Assembly: GCA_022785155.1 (NCBI GenBank)
Contig: JALFRH010000199.1
Span: 1 to 15,763 of the forward strand
DNA from: Spirochaetales bacterium
Lineage (GTDB): Bacteria > Spirochaetota > Spirochaetia > Sphaerochaetales > Sphaerochaetaceae
Direction: 5' to 3'
DNA: 15,763 bases
The notes beneath the pieces were generated by a model. It was not told where the DNA came from, ran no database searches, and saw nothing but the letters and a program-made list of their open reading frames with translations. This document shows positions 7,370 to 13,984 of this stretch, piece by piece. The position numbers and the translations under genes were made by a program. The first letter of the stretch is position 1. The number at the start of each line of letters is the position of its first letter.

Positions 7370-8132
7370 ATAGTTCTATTTCCCTATCTTTGAAGAAATC
7401 CACCCATTCCTTCGGTATACCTTTATCTGTAATCACCACATCCACGTCATTCCAAGTGCCGAATTGTGTGGATTTGACTTTACCGAATTTATTGGATGTA
7501 ATAAGAGCTATCACTTTCTGGGAATTCTTTATTTCCAGTTCCTTGATGGTCTTGTCATAAGGAACGGAGCAGGTGAGCCCCAAATCCATATCTACAGCTG
7601 CAGGAGCAATAAAGGCCTTTGTAGCCCTTAGTCCATTCATTATTGGGATGATGGCCTCACTTTCAAAGACAGTGGAAGACGGATGGTAGTATCCACCACC
7701 CATAATGATCTGGCTTATATTCTTCTTTTGGAGTTGGAAGAGAGTGTTGGCAGCAAAACACATGGCGGTAATCTGCATGTTGTCCTCCATGGAGAGGACA
7801 AGTTTTTCGACGGTGGTGCCTACATCGAGAAAAACAACATCACCAACAACCAAAAGCTCGGTTGCTTTCTTTCCTATTCTCTCTTTCTCTTCTTTCATGA
7901 CTTTCTTTTGGTCTTCAATGGAATATACCTGGGCTTCGACACTTACAGCCTTTGGCCTATATACAGCGACACCTCTTACGATTACTGCATCCCCTGTTTC
8001 CAAAAGTGACTTCAAGTCCCTTCTTACGGTCATTTCAGTTACATCAAGTATCTTTGCAAGTTCTTTGATTCCGATTCCATTGGATTTGATGAGAAGGTTC
8101 TTCAGTCTTTCTAGTCTTTCTGTATTAGCCAT
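7359..8132 (-). CDS. DeoR/GlpR-family transcriptional repressor
   Basis: A 257-residue cytoplasmic regulator. The N-terminal winged helix-turn-helix occupies about residues 5-55 ('GIKELAKILDVTEMTVRRDL' is the classic DeoR recognition region). The DeoRC sensor domain follows, with 'FLDVGTTVEKLV' (101-112) as the sugar-phosphate-binding GTT motif and 'ITSNKFGKV' and 'VVITDKGIP' late in the domain, as in GlpR-type proteins. Such repressors are released by a phosphorylated substrate. It is transcribed away from the phosphodiesterase gene and its 3' end overlaps the C39-like gene by 11 bases. The ATG at 8132 lacks a strong ribosome site, but the start 'MANTERLERLKNLL' is standard for the family. 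The likely targets are the importer and phosphodiesterase genes, by context only. Confidence 0.88.
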   Translation of the reverse strand: MANTERLERLKNLLIKSNGIGIKELAKILDVTEMTVRRDLKSLLETGDAVIVRGVAVYRPKAVSVEAQVYSIEDQKKVMKEEKERIGKKATELLVVGDVVFLDVGTTVEKLVLSMEDNMQITAMCFAANTLFQLQKKNISQIIMGGGYYHPSSTVFESEAIIPIMNGLRATKAFIAPAAVDMDLGLTCSVPYDKTIKELEIKNSQKVIALITSNKFGKVKSTQFGTWNDVDVVITDKGIPKEWVDFFKDREIELFIV

Positions 8133-8234
8133 ATGGAAATATTACAATCTTACGTAGATATGAGGAAGTAAAATCATTGAAAAAACACACATTTCCATGT
8201 TGTTCTGTTTCTTCAATTGTTGTAGGTTTTCCAT

Positions 8235-9215
8235 GTGAAAAAGTTCTGTTATGTTTTATTGGGAATTTTAGCTTTTGTCCTCATTGTATATTTACTCCTT
8301 TCTGTCAATGCCAGGTGGAAGAGTAATCCCAGGAATATTGAAACTTATGTTACTGACAACCCCTTCATTACAGGTGATACCCTGATAGTGGGCCATAGAA
8401 TGGGAGGAGGGGATGCGCCTGAAGAGTCATTGATGGCCATTGAGCTCTGCCTGAAGGGTGAGAGTGTCCCGGATGTATTGGAATTGGATCTCCACTTCAC
8501 CAAAGATAAGAGACTCGTACTTCTCCATGATGATACTTTGGACCGTACTACAGATAGCTTTTATGTCTTTGGAAAAGAAGGATTGAGGCCGGAAGAATTG
8601 ACACTGGAGGAGCTGAAGAAGCTTAATATCGGAGTGTCCTTTGTAGATAAGGATGGAAACACTCCATATAAAGACCTTCACGGCGATGAAGTTCCATACA
8701 ACTTGAGGATTCTCACTCTTGAGGAGTTTCTTGACTACACCCAAAATAGGGGTGACTTCAAGTACATCATCGAGATAAAGAACGGGGGAGAAGAGGGGAA
8801 GGAGGCCTTGGATATCCTTTATAACACGCTTATAGAACGGAATATTTTGGATAGGGTGATATTTGGTACTTTCAATGGAGAAATTTCAGAATATGCCTCT
8901 GAAAACTATCCTGATTTAATCAGAAGCGCCAGCATAAAGGAAGTGGTTGAATTCTATATTGCCGCCCTTTTAGGAAGAAAGGGATATGAACCACCTGTAA
9001 AAGTGCTGCAAGTATTCTATGGAAAAAAATACTTCAAGTTTGGAGTGAACTTGGCTACCAGCAGAGTCATTAACTATGCCCATAGCCATAATATGGCAAT
9101 ACAGTATTGGACGATAAACGACGAGGATGAAATAAGGTATCTATTGTCTATTGGGGCTGACGGTATTATGACTGACTTTGTGGAGAAGGCCTTCGAGATA
9201 AAGAAAGAGTTCTAG
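8235..9215 (+). CDS. Membrane-anchored glycerophosphodiester phosphodiesterase (GDPD)
   Basis: A 326-residue protein that should hydrolyse glycerophosphodiesters to glycerol-3-phosphate and an alcohol. Residues 3-24 form one hydrophobic helix after MKK, so the enzyme is probably tethered to the inner membrane with its domain outside the cytoplasm. The TIM-barrel domain shows 'GHRMGGGDAPEES' (His54, Arg55, Glu63), 'LELDLHFTKD' (Glu83, Asp85), 'LHDDTLDRTT' (His98), 'IEIKNGG' (Glu180, Lys182) and the end 'YWTINDEDEI...GADGIMTDF'. His54 and His98 are the expected catalytic pair; Glu63/Asp85/Glu180 bind metal. The HRG and PENT motifs are varied to HRM and PEES. It starts at GTG: the ATG two bases earlier runs straight into TGA, so an ATGTGA start-stop overlaps the start. 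It lies divergent to the DeoR gene and would feed glycerol-3-phosphate to the importer. Confidence 0.88.
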   Translation: MKKFCYVLLGILAFVLIVYLLLSVNARWKSNPRNIETYVTDNPFITGDTLIVGHRMGGGDAPEESLMAIELCLKGESVPDVLELDLHFTKDKRLVLLHDDTLDRTTDSFYVFGKEGLRPEELTLEELKKLNIGVSFVDKDGNTPYKDLHGDEVPYNLRILTLEEFLDYTQNRGDFKYIIEIKNGGEEGKEALDILYNTLIERNILDRVIFGTFNGEISEYASENYPDLIRSASIKEVVEFYIAALLGRKGYEPPVKVLQVFYGKKYFKFGVNLATSRVINYAHSHNMAIQYWTINDEDEIRYLLSIGADGIMTDFVEKAFEIKKEF

Positions 9216-9233
9216 AGAATAAGTATCGGAACA

Positions 9234-9268
9234 AAAAACGACCTCCTGGAAATTGGGAGGTCATTTTT
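9234..9268. terminator. Bidirectional intrinsic terminator
   Basis: A perfect 7-bp stem GACCTCC (9240-9246) / GGAGGTC (9256-9262) with a 9-base loop is flanked by an A-run on the left (9232-9238) and 'ATTTTT' on the right. It lies between the convergent phosphodiesterase gene and the minus-strand membrane protein gene and can serve both directions. Confidence 0.85.
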
Positions 9269-9275
9269 AGATCTT

Positions 9276-9764
9276 TTATTCCGCCGATACTGTTTTGTTG
9301 ATCTCATTGAGGAAATCTACAAAGTCTTTTGCCATATTGGTTATGGATTTCACGATAAAGCTCTTTTTCTTGAACTTTCCTGTTGTGGCCTGAAGAGTAA
9401 GGACCTCTGATGGTAGGTGTACAAGGATCTTGACGCCGTCTTCATTTTCGACTAGTTCAGCACCGCCAAACTCACTGAATTTGAATGTCCTCAAGTCACC
9501 ATCCCAAGCTATGACGGCTCTCTTTCTACCATCGTCCCTTACGCATACAATGCCTTCTTCCTTTTCGGTTATGAGCCTTTTCACAGGGCTTCCTTTCCAA
9601 TCTTTTCCAAGTTTCAAGATCTGGTCGTCTATTGGTTGGAAAAGAGCGTTGTATTTGACTTCATTGTTTTGGTCTCTTTTTTTCTTTGTGGCCAAGGCAT
9701 ATAGATTCAAAAGGGTAAAACCCAATAATACAAAAAGAAGAATATATCCAAATAAATTGCCCAT
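9276..9764 (-). CDS. Membrane-anchored protein of unknown function (paralog A)
   Basis: A 162-residue protein. Residues 4-25 form one membrane helix ('LFGYILLFVLLGFTLLNLYA') followed by the basic 'TKKKR', so the rest most likely lies in the cytoplasm. The soluble part shows short alternating hydrophobic strands ('EEGIVCVRDDGRKRAVIAW', then 'FKFSEFGGAELVENEDG') and a final helix, a pattern that loosely recalls bacterial PH-like domains; I do not recognise the family. It is clearly paralogous to the product of 11264-11734: KYN (37-39), RDD (76-78), IAW (85-87) and FS (96-97) fall at identical positions. The start is firm, with 'AGGAG' seven bases before the ATG. Its 3' end faces the bidirectional terminator. 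Confidence 0.8.
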   Translation of the reverse strand: MGNLFGYILLFVLLGFTLLNLYALATKKKRDQNNEVKYNALFQPIDDQILKLGKDWKGSPVKRLITEKEEGIVCVRDDGRKRAVIAWDGDLRTFKFSEFGGAELVENEDGVKILVHLPSEVLTLQATTGKFKKKSFIVKSITNMAKDFVDFLNEINKTVSAE

Positions 9765-9777
9765 CGATTACTCCTAG

Positions 9778-10096
9778 TATGTTACAAAACAGAATTCTCA
9801 AATATTAGTCCCAATTAAATAATAATAGATGAGGATGATTAATAAAAGAAATATGGTGACAAGTTTTATGAAGCTATTTGAGTTTGATTGATATATAGAA
9901 AATAAAATCCTATTTCGGAATAATTATATATATTATTTATGTTAAAGATTGATATCCATTCCATGGTAGACCTGAGATAAGTAATTTTACGTATTCCTGA
10001 ATCTTTTTCTCTTTTCGTCCTATTTTGTAGATATGGATAAACACTGGTACTCTTAAACATCTCCAGTGTTGAAGAAGTTGATGACGGAGGCTTAGG
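9778..10096. other. AT-rich intergenic region with an inverted repeat near its right end
   Basis: This divergent region between paralog A and the 98-residue gene is strongly AT-rich and must hold both promoters, which I cannot place with confidence. Its clearest element is a perfect 8-bp inverted repeat, AACACTGG (10040-10047) / CCAGTGTT (10063-10070), with a 15-base spacer. It ends 16 bases before the GGAGG ribosome site of the plus-strand gene. The minus-strand frame covering part of this region has no ribosome site or recognisable product. Confidence 0.5.
10040..10070. repeat. 8-bp perfect inverted repeat upstream of a small gene
   Basis: AACACTGG and CCAGTGTT are exact reverse complements 15 bases apart. 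In RNA this would fold into a stem just before the ribosome site at 10086-10090; in DNA it could be a dimeric regulator's site. Confidence 0.6.
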
Positions 10097-10393
10097 ATGC
10101 TATACAAGTATAATTTCATATCAAAAGAGGAATGTGTATCAATTATTTCAAACTGTGACGCAAACGCAGTCACCAGGTTCAAGAAGAAGCACCCTGGAGA
10201 AACAATTTTGTCATTCACAAAGGAGGAGTCCATATGGACCATAATATCCAATGGTGTTACATGGACACTCAACGTTCCCGCTGCAAAGAAGGGGACTTGT
10301 AGGGAGATGAAGAAGGCAATGAAAAGACTTAAGAAGGCCATTAAGGAACGAGAGAGGATGGATTCCAGCTTCGATCATGAGACCTCATTTTAA
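10097..10393 (+). CDS. Small basic hypothetical protein, 98 residues
   Basis: I do not recognise this protein. It starts 'MLYKYNFISKEECVSIISNC', has a short strand-rich middle ('SIWTIISNGVTWTLNVPA') and a strongly basic helical stretch at 64-88 ('KGTCREMKKAMKRLKKAIKE'), so it may bind nucleic acid or an acidic surface. There is no signal peptide or membrane helix. The evidence that it is real is translational: GGAGG lies six bases before the ATG. Neighbouring genes on both sides are on the opposite strand, so it is a lone transcript. An 8-bp inverted repeat precedes it and an 11-bp inverted repeat spans its stop codon, so the unit looks self-contained. Confidence 0.6.
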   Translation: MLYKYNFISKEECVSIISNCDANAVTRFKKKHPGETILSFTKEESIWTIISNGVTWTLNVPAAKKGTCREMKKAMKRLKKAIKERERMDSSFDHETSF

Positions 10394-10423
10394 TTCTTTC
10401 CAACTGTGTATTGAATTAAAATG
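10386..10423. repeat. 11-bp perfect inverted repeat spanning the stop codon of the small gene
   Basis: CATTTTAATTC (10386-10396) and GAATTAAAATG (10413-10423) are exact reverse complements 16 bases apart. The left arm contains the TAA stop at 10391-10393. The arms are too AT-rich for a strong terminator, but could act as a weak bidirectional one or as an RNA 3'-end structure. Confidence 0.65.
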
Positions 10424-10556
10424 CTCTGGAAGTGCTTTGGTTTATGGTGCCATATGTTGTAATCAATAGTTTCAGAGGTAAGTGTATCTTCACTCCATTT
10501 GGTGATAAAAGAATGGGATGATACATAAGCCTTGATTTCTTCCTATATAATAATTA

Positions 10557-10587
10557 TCCCCATAGGTCGGGAAGTTGCTTATGGGGA
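10557..10587 (-). terminator. Hairpin downstream of the GyrI-like gene, weak terminator candidate
   Basis: TCCCCATA (10557-10564) pairs with TATGGGGA (10580-10587), 15 bases apart. Read on the minus strand it follows the GyrI-like stop by 27 bases and is followed by an AT-rich but interrupted tail (ATAATTATTATA), so termination is possible but not textbook. Confidence 0.4.
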
Positions 10588-10614
10588 ATAGGGATATTTC
10601 ATTGAAGATAAAGG

Positions 10615-11253
10615 TTAATTCTCTTTTTTCTTTATTGGATGCCTTATGACTGTCTTGAGCTTGTCCTTTTGAGTTTTTCTGAAGTCCGAGAGATATATTT
10701 CATGGTGAAGGCGTACTTCTGAGAAGTCATTCTCATATCCCTCTTCATCAATGAATCCATCCATAAGCTCTACGCTCTCTCTTTCCTTATCAAAAGAACC
10801 AGTATGCATCATTTGGACACATAAGCCTTCATCAAAGGAGAAGAATTCAAGGGAGTGGGCATCAAGTTTCTTCTTTCTCAAGACTTCATCCTTTGCCCAT
10901 TGGACATCACTCTGAGTGAAGAAATCTGGAAGCCTGATCATACTGATCCAGTTAAAGGTATTCTTTTTCTCAAGGTCAAAGCCTTTAATTCCTTCCTGCC
11001 ACCAAAGCCCCTCCAGAGGAGGAACCACATAGTCGAAAAAGCCCTCGGTAACCTTACCGCATCTTGGGCTCATCTTAAGAGTGTATGCAATAGGGTAGAG
11101 AATGGACATGGCCCTTTGGTACTCTCCTCCCTCTTGGTTTGGGTCCCCCTTTCCCCTCACTGCTATATAGTTCATCCTGGGAACTGTAACAATTTGTGGT
11201 TTCTTTGGAGGTAAGTAGAATTCTTTGTATTCCTTTTTGTAATCGAAAGCCAT
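10615..11253 (-). CDS. GyrI-like small-molecule-binding domain protein
   Basis: A 212-residue cytoplasmic protein of the GyrI-like/SOUL-fold family (COG4832 group). It starts 'MAFDYKKEYKEFYLP', followed by 'NYIAVRGKGDPNQEGGEY' (28-45), 'TEGFFDYVVPPLEGLWWQEG' (69-88), 'FNWISMIRLPDF' and the C-terminal 'HHEIYLSDFRKT' and 'TVIRHPIKKKE', all characteristic of this group. These proteins bind small, often cationic or hydrophobic, molecules in a cleft; some relatives hydrolyse cyclopropanoid toxins. No DNA-binding domain is attached, unlike in AraC/MerR fusions. I chose the ATG at 11253 because 'GAGGAG' precedes it at proper spacing; an in-frame ATG 18 bases upstream has no such site. It begins 10 bases after paralog B's stop, so the two are probably one operon. 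Confidence 0.85.
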   Translation of the reverse strand: MAFDYKKEYKEFYLPPKKPQIVTVPRMNYIAVRGKGDPNQEGGEYQRAMSILYPIAYTLKMSPRCGKVTEGFFDYVVPPLEGLWWQEGIKGFDLEKKNTFNWISMIRLPDFFTQSDVQWAKDEVLRKKKLDAHSLEFFSFDEGLCVQMMHTGSFDKERESVELMDGFIDEEGYENDFSEVRLHHEIYLSDFRKTQKDKLKTVIRHPIKKKEN

Positions 11254-11263
11254 ATATAACTCC

Positions 11264-11734
11264 TCATTCAATTATTTCATCCAAAAAGTTTTTCAGCTTT
11301 GTCGCCATAGAAAAGAGTTCTTTTCCAAGAAAAGAATTGTTCTTTATGCGACCTGTAGAAACAGAAATGGGGAAAACAGTGTCCCCCACATTAAGGTTCA
11401 AGAGAATTTTGCCGTCAGTATCAAGATTACAGGCCTTGTAATCTGAGAAAGGGAATACAACGGTGCCGTCTTTCCAAGCAATGGCACATATCTTTTTCTC
11501 ATCATCCCGAAGAGCAAAGACGCCGTCTTCTGTATCTGTTATTATCTTCACAACTAGGCTGTCATCTGAAAAACAATCCTTCTCCCTTATACTCTCTATA
11601 AGGGGCTTGAAGATATTGTTGTATTTCTCTTCCATACATAGAGTCCTTCTTTTGACTGTCGCCTTTGAAAAGATGGATAAAATGACAAAGAGGCCAATTA
11701 CTACGCCTAAGACAATAAGAATATTGTTGCCCAT
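11264..11734 (-). CDS. Membrane-anchored protein of unknown function (paralog B)
   Basis: A 156-residue relative of the product of 9276-9764. Residues 4-23 form one membrane helix ('NILIVLGVVIGLFVILSIF') followed by basic residues, then a strand-rich soluble part and a final amphipathic helix ('KELFSMATKLKNFLDEI'). By hand alignment about 34 of the first 100 residues are identical to paralog A with no gaps, including MGN at the start, KYN (37-39), RDD (76-78), IAW (85-87) and FS (96-97). The start is supported by 'GGAG' just upstream of the ATG. It is followed after 10 bases by the GyrI-like gene and preceded after 48 bases by a CAT-type remnant on the same strand. Function unknown; a sensor or scaffold at the inner membrane is only a guess. 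Confidence 0.8.
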   Translation of the reverse strand: MGNNILIVLGVVIGLFVILSIFSKATVKRRTLCMEEKYNNIFKPLIESIREKDCFSDDSLVVKIITDTEDGVFALRDDEKKICAIAWKDGTVVFPFSDYKACNLDTDGKILLNLNVGDTVFPISVSTGRIKNNSFLGKELFSMATKLKNFLDEIIE

Positions 11735-11782
11735 TGAGACTCCAAAAATATGTGGTATTCCTAATACTATAATAAAAACCTC

Positions 11783-12043
11783 TTAGTCAAGGAAAGAAGA
11801 AAAACCATCAGCCATTTCCTTGAATCCAATCCTGAACTCATCCATTTCATTGAATTTGGTTGTTGAAAGCCAAAGGAAAGAGGAAAAGAAAATAAGTTTT
11901 ATTTCCTTAATGGTCTTTACCATATTCGTTACATCCACTTTGGAAGTGATGGAGTAAGTGGTCGGGGCAATTTTTGAAAAATAATGGAAGATCTCCCTGG
12001 GATACCATGATTCCGTTTCTATAGGTGTAAATTCAATTTCCAT
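11783..12043 (-). pseudogene. Chloramphenicol-acetyltransferase-type gene, truncated to its N-terminal 86 residues
   Basis: The frame encodes the beginning of a type-A chloramphenicol acetyltransferase (CAT)-family protein: 'FTPIETESWYPREIFHYF', 'TTYSIT', 'VDVTNM', 'FNEMDEFRIGF' follow the family pattern FxxIDxxxWxRKExFxHYxxxxxxTYSxT...VDITxL...N...EFR. The family is usually around 210-220 residues, and the catalytic HHxxxDGxH lies near its C-terminus. Here the frame stops after 86 residues, and none of the three minus-strand frames downstream continues the family before paralog B begins 48 bases on. It therefore cannot acetylate. A 3' deletion is more likely than a simple frameshift. The N-terminal half of the family recognition is good. 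I found no sign of the missing part elsewhere in the window. Confidence 0.65.
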
Positions 12044-12088
12044 GGCTTATATATAAAGCAGCCGATGGTTTTTACACCAAACTCTCCG

Positions 12089-12118
12089 TTGAGAAAAAAA
12101 CAAATCATAATGTATACT
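12089..12118 (+). promoter_or_regulatory. Candidate sigma70 promoter of xth
   Basis: TTGAGA (12089-12094) and TATACT (12113-12118) are separated by 18 bases, both close to consensus. The start point would be near 12125, so the transcript would begin almost at the TTGGAGG ribosome site with a leader of only about 10 bases. Confidence 0.5.
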
Positions 12119-12134
12119 CCTATTGGAGGCTAAA

Positions 12135-12890
12135 ATGAAGTTTGTATCGTGGAATGTCAATGGACTGAGAGCAGTAATGGGTAAGAACTTCGTTGATATC
12201 TTTTCTTCCTTCGATGCAGATTTTTTCTGCCTTCAGGAGACGAAACTGCAGGAAGGCCAGATAGATTTATCTTTTCCCTCTTACCACAGTTATTTCAACT
12301 ATGCTGAGAAAAAGGGTTACAGTGGCACAGCTATCTTTACAAAACATGAACCACTTGGCGTCAGATATGGAATCGGGATTGATGAGCACGACAAAGAGGG
12401 CAGGGTCATAACTCTGGAGTACGATGACTTTTTTATGGTGGACGCCTATATCCCCAACTCCCAGGATGGTTTGAAGCGCCTGGAATACAGAATGAAGTGG
12501 GAGGATGATTTCAGGGCCTATCTTATTTCCCTTAAAGAAAAGAAGAGTGTAGTTTACTGCGGGGACCTTAATGTGGCCCATGAAGAGATAGATTTGAAGA
12601 ATCCCAAGACAAATAGAATGAATGCAGGGTTTACAGATGAAGAGAGGGAAAAGATGACTCTTCTTCTCTCTTCAGGCTTTGTAGATACCTTCCGTTACCT
12701 TCATCCTGAAGAGAGGGATATATACTCCTGGTGGTCTTATCGCTTTAAGGCAAGAGAGAAGAACACAGGATGGCGTATAGACTATTTCATTGTATCAGAA
12801 GACATTAAAGATAAAGTTAGGGATGCTTCCATACATACCGATGTCTTTGGCTCCGATCATTGTCCCGTATCTTTGACCTTGGATCTATGA
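12135..12890 (+). CDS. xth: Exodeoxyribonuclease III / AP endonuclease
   Basis: A 251-residue base-excision-repair enzyme that cuts DNA at abasic sites and trims 3' ends. The metal-dependent endonuclease/exonuclease fold is fully marked: 'WNVNGLRA' (Asn7), 'LQETKLQ' (Glu35), 'GYSGTAIF', 'YIPNSQ' (Tyr105), 'CGDLNVAHEEIDLKNPK' (Asp144, Asn146), 'GFTDEER', 'YSWWSYRF', 'GWRIDYFIVS' (Asp216) and the catalytic 'GSDHCPV' (Asp241, His242). The length is normal for the ExoA branch. ATG 12135 has 'TTGGAGG' at good spacing; a TTG 12 bases earlier lies inside that site and is not the start. Its stop TGA (12888-12890) directly abuts the stop of the convergent SDR gene. No key residue is missing. Confidence 0.95.
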   Translation: MKFVSWNVNGLRAVMGKNFVDIFSSFDADFFCLQETKLQEGQIDLSFPSYHSYFNYAEKKGYSGTAIFTKHEPLGVRYGIGIDEHDKEGRVITLEYDDFFMVDAYIPNSQDGLKRLEYRMKWEDDFRAYLISLKEKKSVVYCGDLNVAHEEIDLKNPKTNRMNAGFTDEEREKMTLLLSSGFVDTFRYLHPEERDIYSWWSYRFKAREKNTGWRIDYFIVSEDIKDKVRDASIHTDVFGSDHCPVSLTLDL

Positions 12891-13556
12891 TCAGAGAAGG
12901 GTAAAGCCGTTGTCCACCAGTATTGTCTGACCATAGATACCTGAGGATGTGGCAAGGAAATAGATGGTGTCTGCTATTTCATCTCCCTGCATCATGGCCT
13001 TCTTCACACTATGGCTTAGCCAATACTCTTCCAGGGGGCTTTTCTTCAAAGCCTCCCTCTCAATAAGGCCTGGAGCCACAGCGTTCACCCTCAGTCCAGT
13101 CTCCTGGGCAAGGGATCTTGTATATGCAGAAACCGCCCCCTTGGAGGCATCATAGTGGGACGTGGAGCCAAAACCTGGATGAAGTGCGTTCATACTCGAT
13201 ACATTTACAATGGAACCATTCTTTTTCTTCAGTAAGGGAAGAAGCTCCCTTGTAACAAGAAAGAGGCCTTTGACGTTAAGTGAAAAGACTTCTTCAAAGG
13301 AATCAAGGTCAAGTTTATCCTGCTTCCCTTCGGTAAATACACCTGCATTGTTCACCAGGACATCAAGGTCTTCAAAAGATGACAGGGCCTCTTTGACTTC
13401 CTTTTCATTTCTCAGGTCCACAGGAATGGCCTTGGGACTGTCGACCTTTGATTTCTGTGACACTGTGTACCAGACATCATATCCCTCTTTTTCAAACTTT
13501 GCCCTGATGGCTTTTCCTAAATTGGATTGCCCTGCCGTTACTAAGACTCTCTTCAT
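12891..13556 (-). CDS. Short-chain dehydrogenase/reductase (SDR)
   Basis: A 221-residue cytoplasmic NAD(P)-dependent oxidoreductase of the classical SDR type. The Rossmann glycine motif is reduced to 'TAGQSNLGKAI' (7-17), keeping the first and last Gly positions only in part. The other marks are clear: 'DLDVLVNNAGV' (NNAG 69-72), Asn94, 'IVNVSS' (Ser120/121), and Tyr135-xxx-Lys139 ('YDASK'), then 'VNAVAPGLIE' and the C-terminal 'GIYGQTILVDNGFTLL'. It is the last gene of a three-gene operon; its ATG overlaps the upstream stop in an ATGA (13553-13556), implying translational coupling. Its own stop lies immediately against the stop of xth. Substrate unknown; a sugar or sugar-derived alcohol is plausible given the partner genes. 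Confidence 0.9.
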   Translation of the reverse strand: MKRVLVTAGQSNLGKAIRAKFEKEGYDVWYTVSQKSKVDSPKAIPVDLRNEKEVKEALSSFEDLDVLVNNAGVFTEGKQDKLDLDSFEEVFSLNVKGLFLVTRELLPLLKKKNGSIVNVSSMNALHPGFGSTSHYDASKGAVSAYTRSLAQETGLRVNAVAPGLIEREALKKSPLEEYWLSHSVKKAMMQGDEIADTIYFLATSSGIYGQTILVDNGFTLL

Positions 13557-13984
13557 ATCAGATCTTTCAGTTCCTTTATATTGTTTACTCTCTCGTCGTC
13601 TTTTCCGCTCTTATACATATCGTCGCGGTACCTTGGGCTCATAATAGTGGAAAACAGAGTATATCCCAAGACAGGTTTCTTGATTCTTGTAGCCTGATAG
13701 GTGTTTTTTAAAACAAGACTATCCCTATGGTCGGAGTCGAGCACCCTTCTTTCAATGCTTCTTTTTTCGTCCACTATGGTCTGCTCCGCCTCATCACCCT
13801 CAAGAAAGAACCAGAGTTCGTCAGTATCCAAAAGATGAAGATGGGAGAAGGTGTCCTCAGTCACAAGATAGTATATATACCCTGATTTCTCACCAAATTC
13901 CTGGACAAATCTGAAGTATCCTCCTTCTCCCTGAAGGGGGGAGAGACAGAGCTTTTTGATGATCTCTTTGGCCCTGTCAGTCAT
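13553..13984 (-). CDS. Cupin_5 / DUF985 family protein
   Basis: A 143-residue single-domain cupin of the DUF985 group (COG3542, described as sugar-epimerase-like cupins). Typical marks are 'LSPLQGEGGYFR' (14-25, the family's L-x-P-xx-EGG-Y-x-R), 'YIYYLVTEDTFSHLHLLDTDELWFFLEG' region (His48, His50 and Glu56 as likely metal ligands), and 'TLFSTIMSPRYRDDMY' near the end. No enzymatic activity is firmly established for the family as far as I recall, so I do not assign one. The start at 13984 has 'GGGGGTGG' upstream and overlaps the preceding oxidoreductase gene by 8 bases; the stop overlaps the SDR start by 4. This arrangement points to joint expression and a shared small-molecule pathway. Confidence 0.85.
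   Translation of the reverse strand: MTDRAKEIIKKLCLSPLQGEGGYFRFVQEFGEKSGYIYYLVTEDTFSHLHLLDTDELWFFLEGDEAEQTIVDEKRSIERRVLDSDHRDSLVLKNTYQATRIKKPVLGYTLFSTIMSPRYRDDMYKSGKDDERVNNIKELKDLI

Noticed and set aside
7683..8157. Two long plus-strand frames opposite the DeoR gene
   Set aside because: They are antisense to a clearly recognisable DeoR protein; their Ser/Phe-rich products are typical shadow translations.
9937..10341. 134-codon minus-strand frame opposite the small plus-strand gene
   Set aside because: Although it starts with a hydrophobic stretch, it has no ribosome site, while the opposite plus-strand gene has GGAGG at ideal spacing.
13210..13644. 144-codon plus-strand frame across the SDR/cupin junction
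   Set aside because: Antisense shadow: both minus-strand genes show family motifs and coupled starts.
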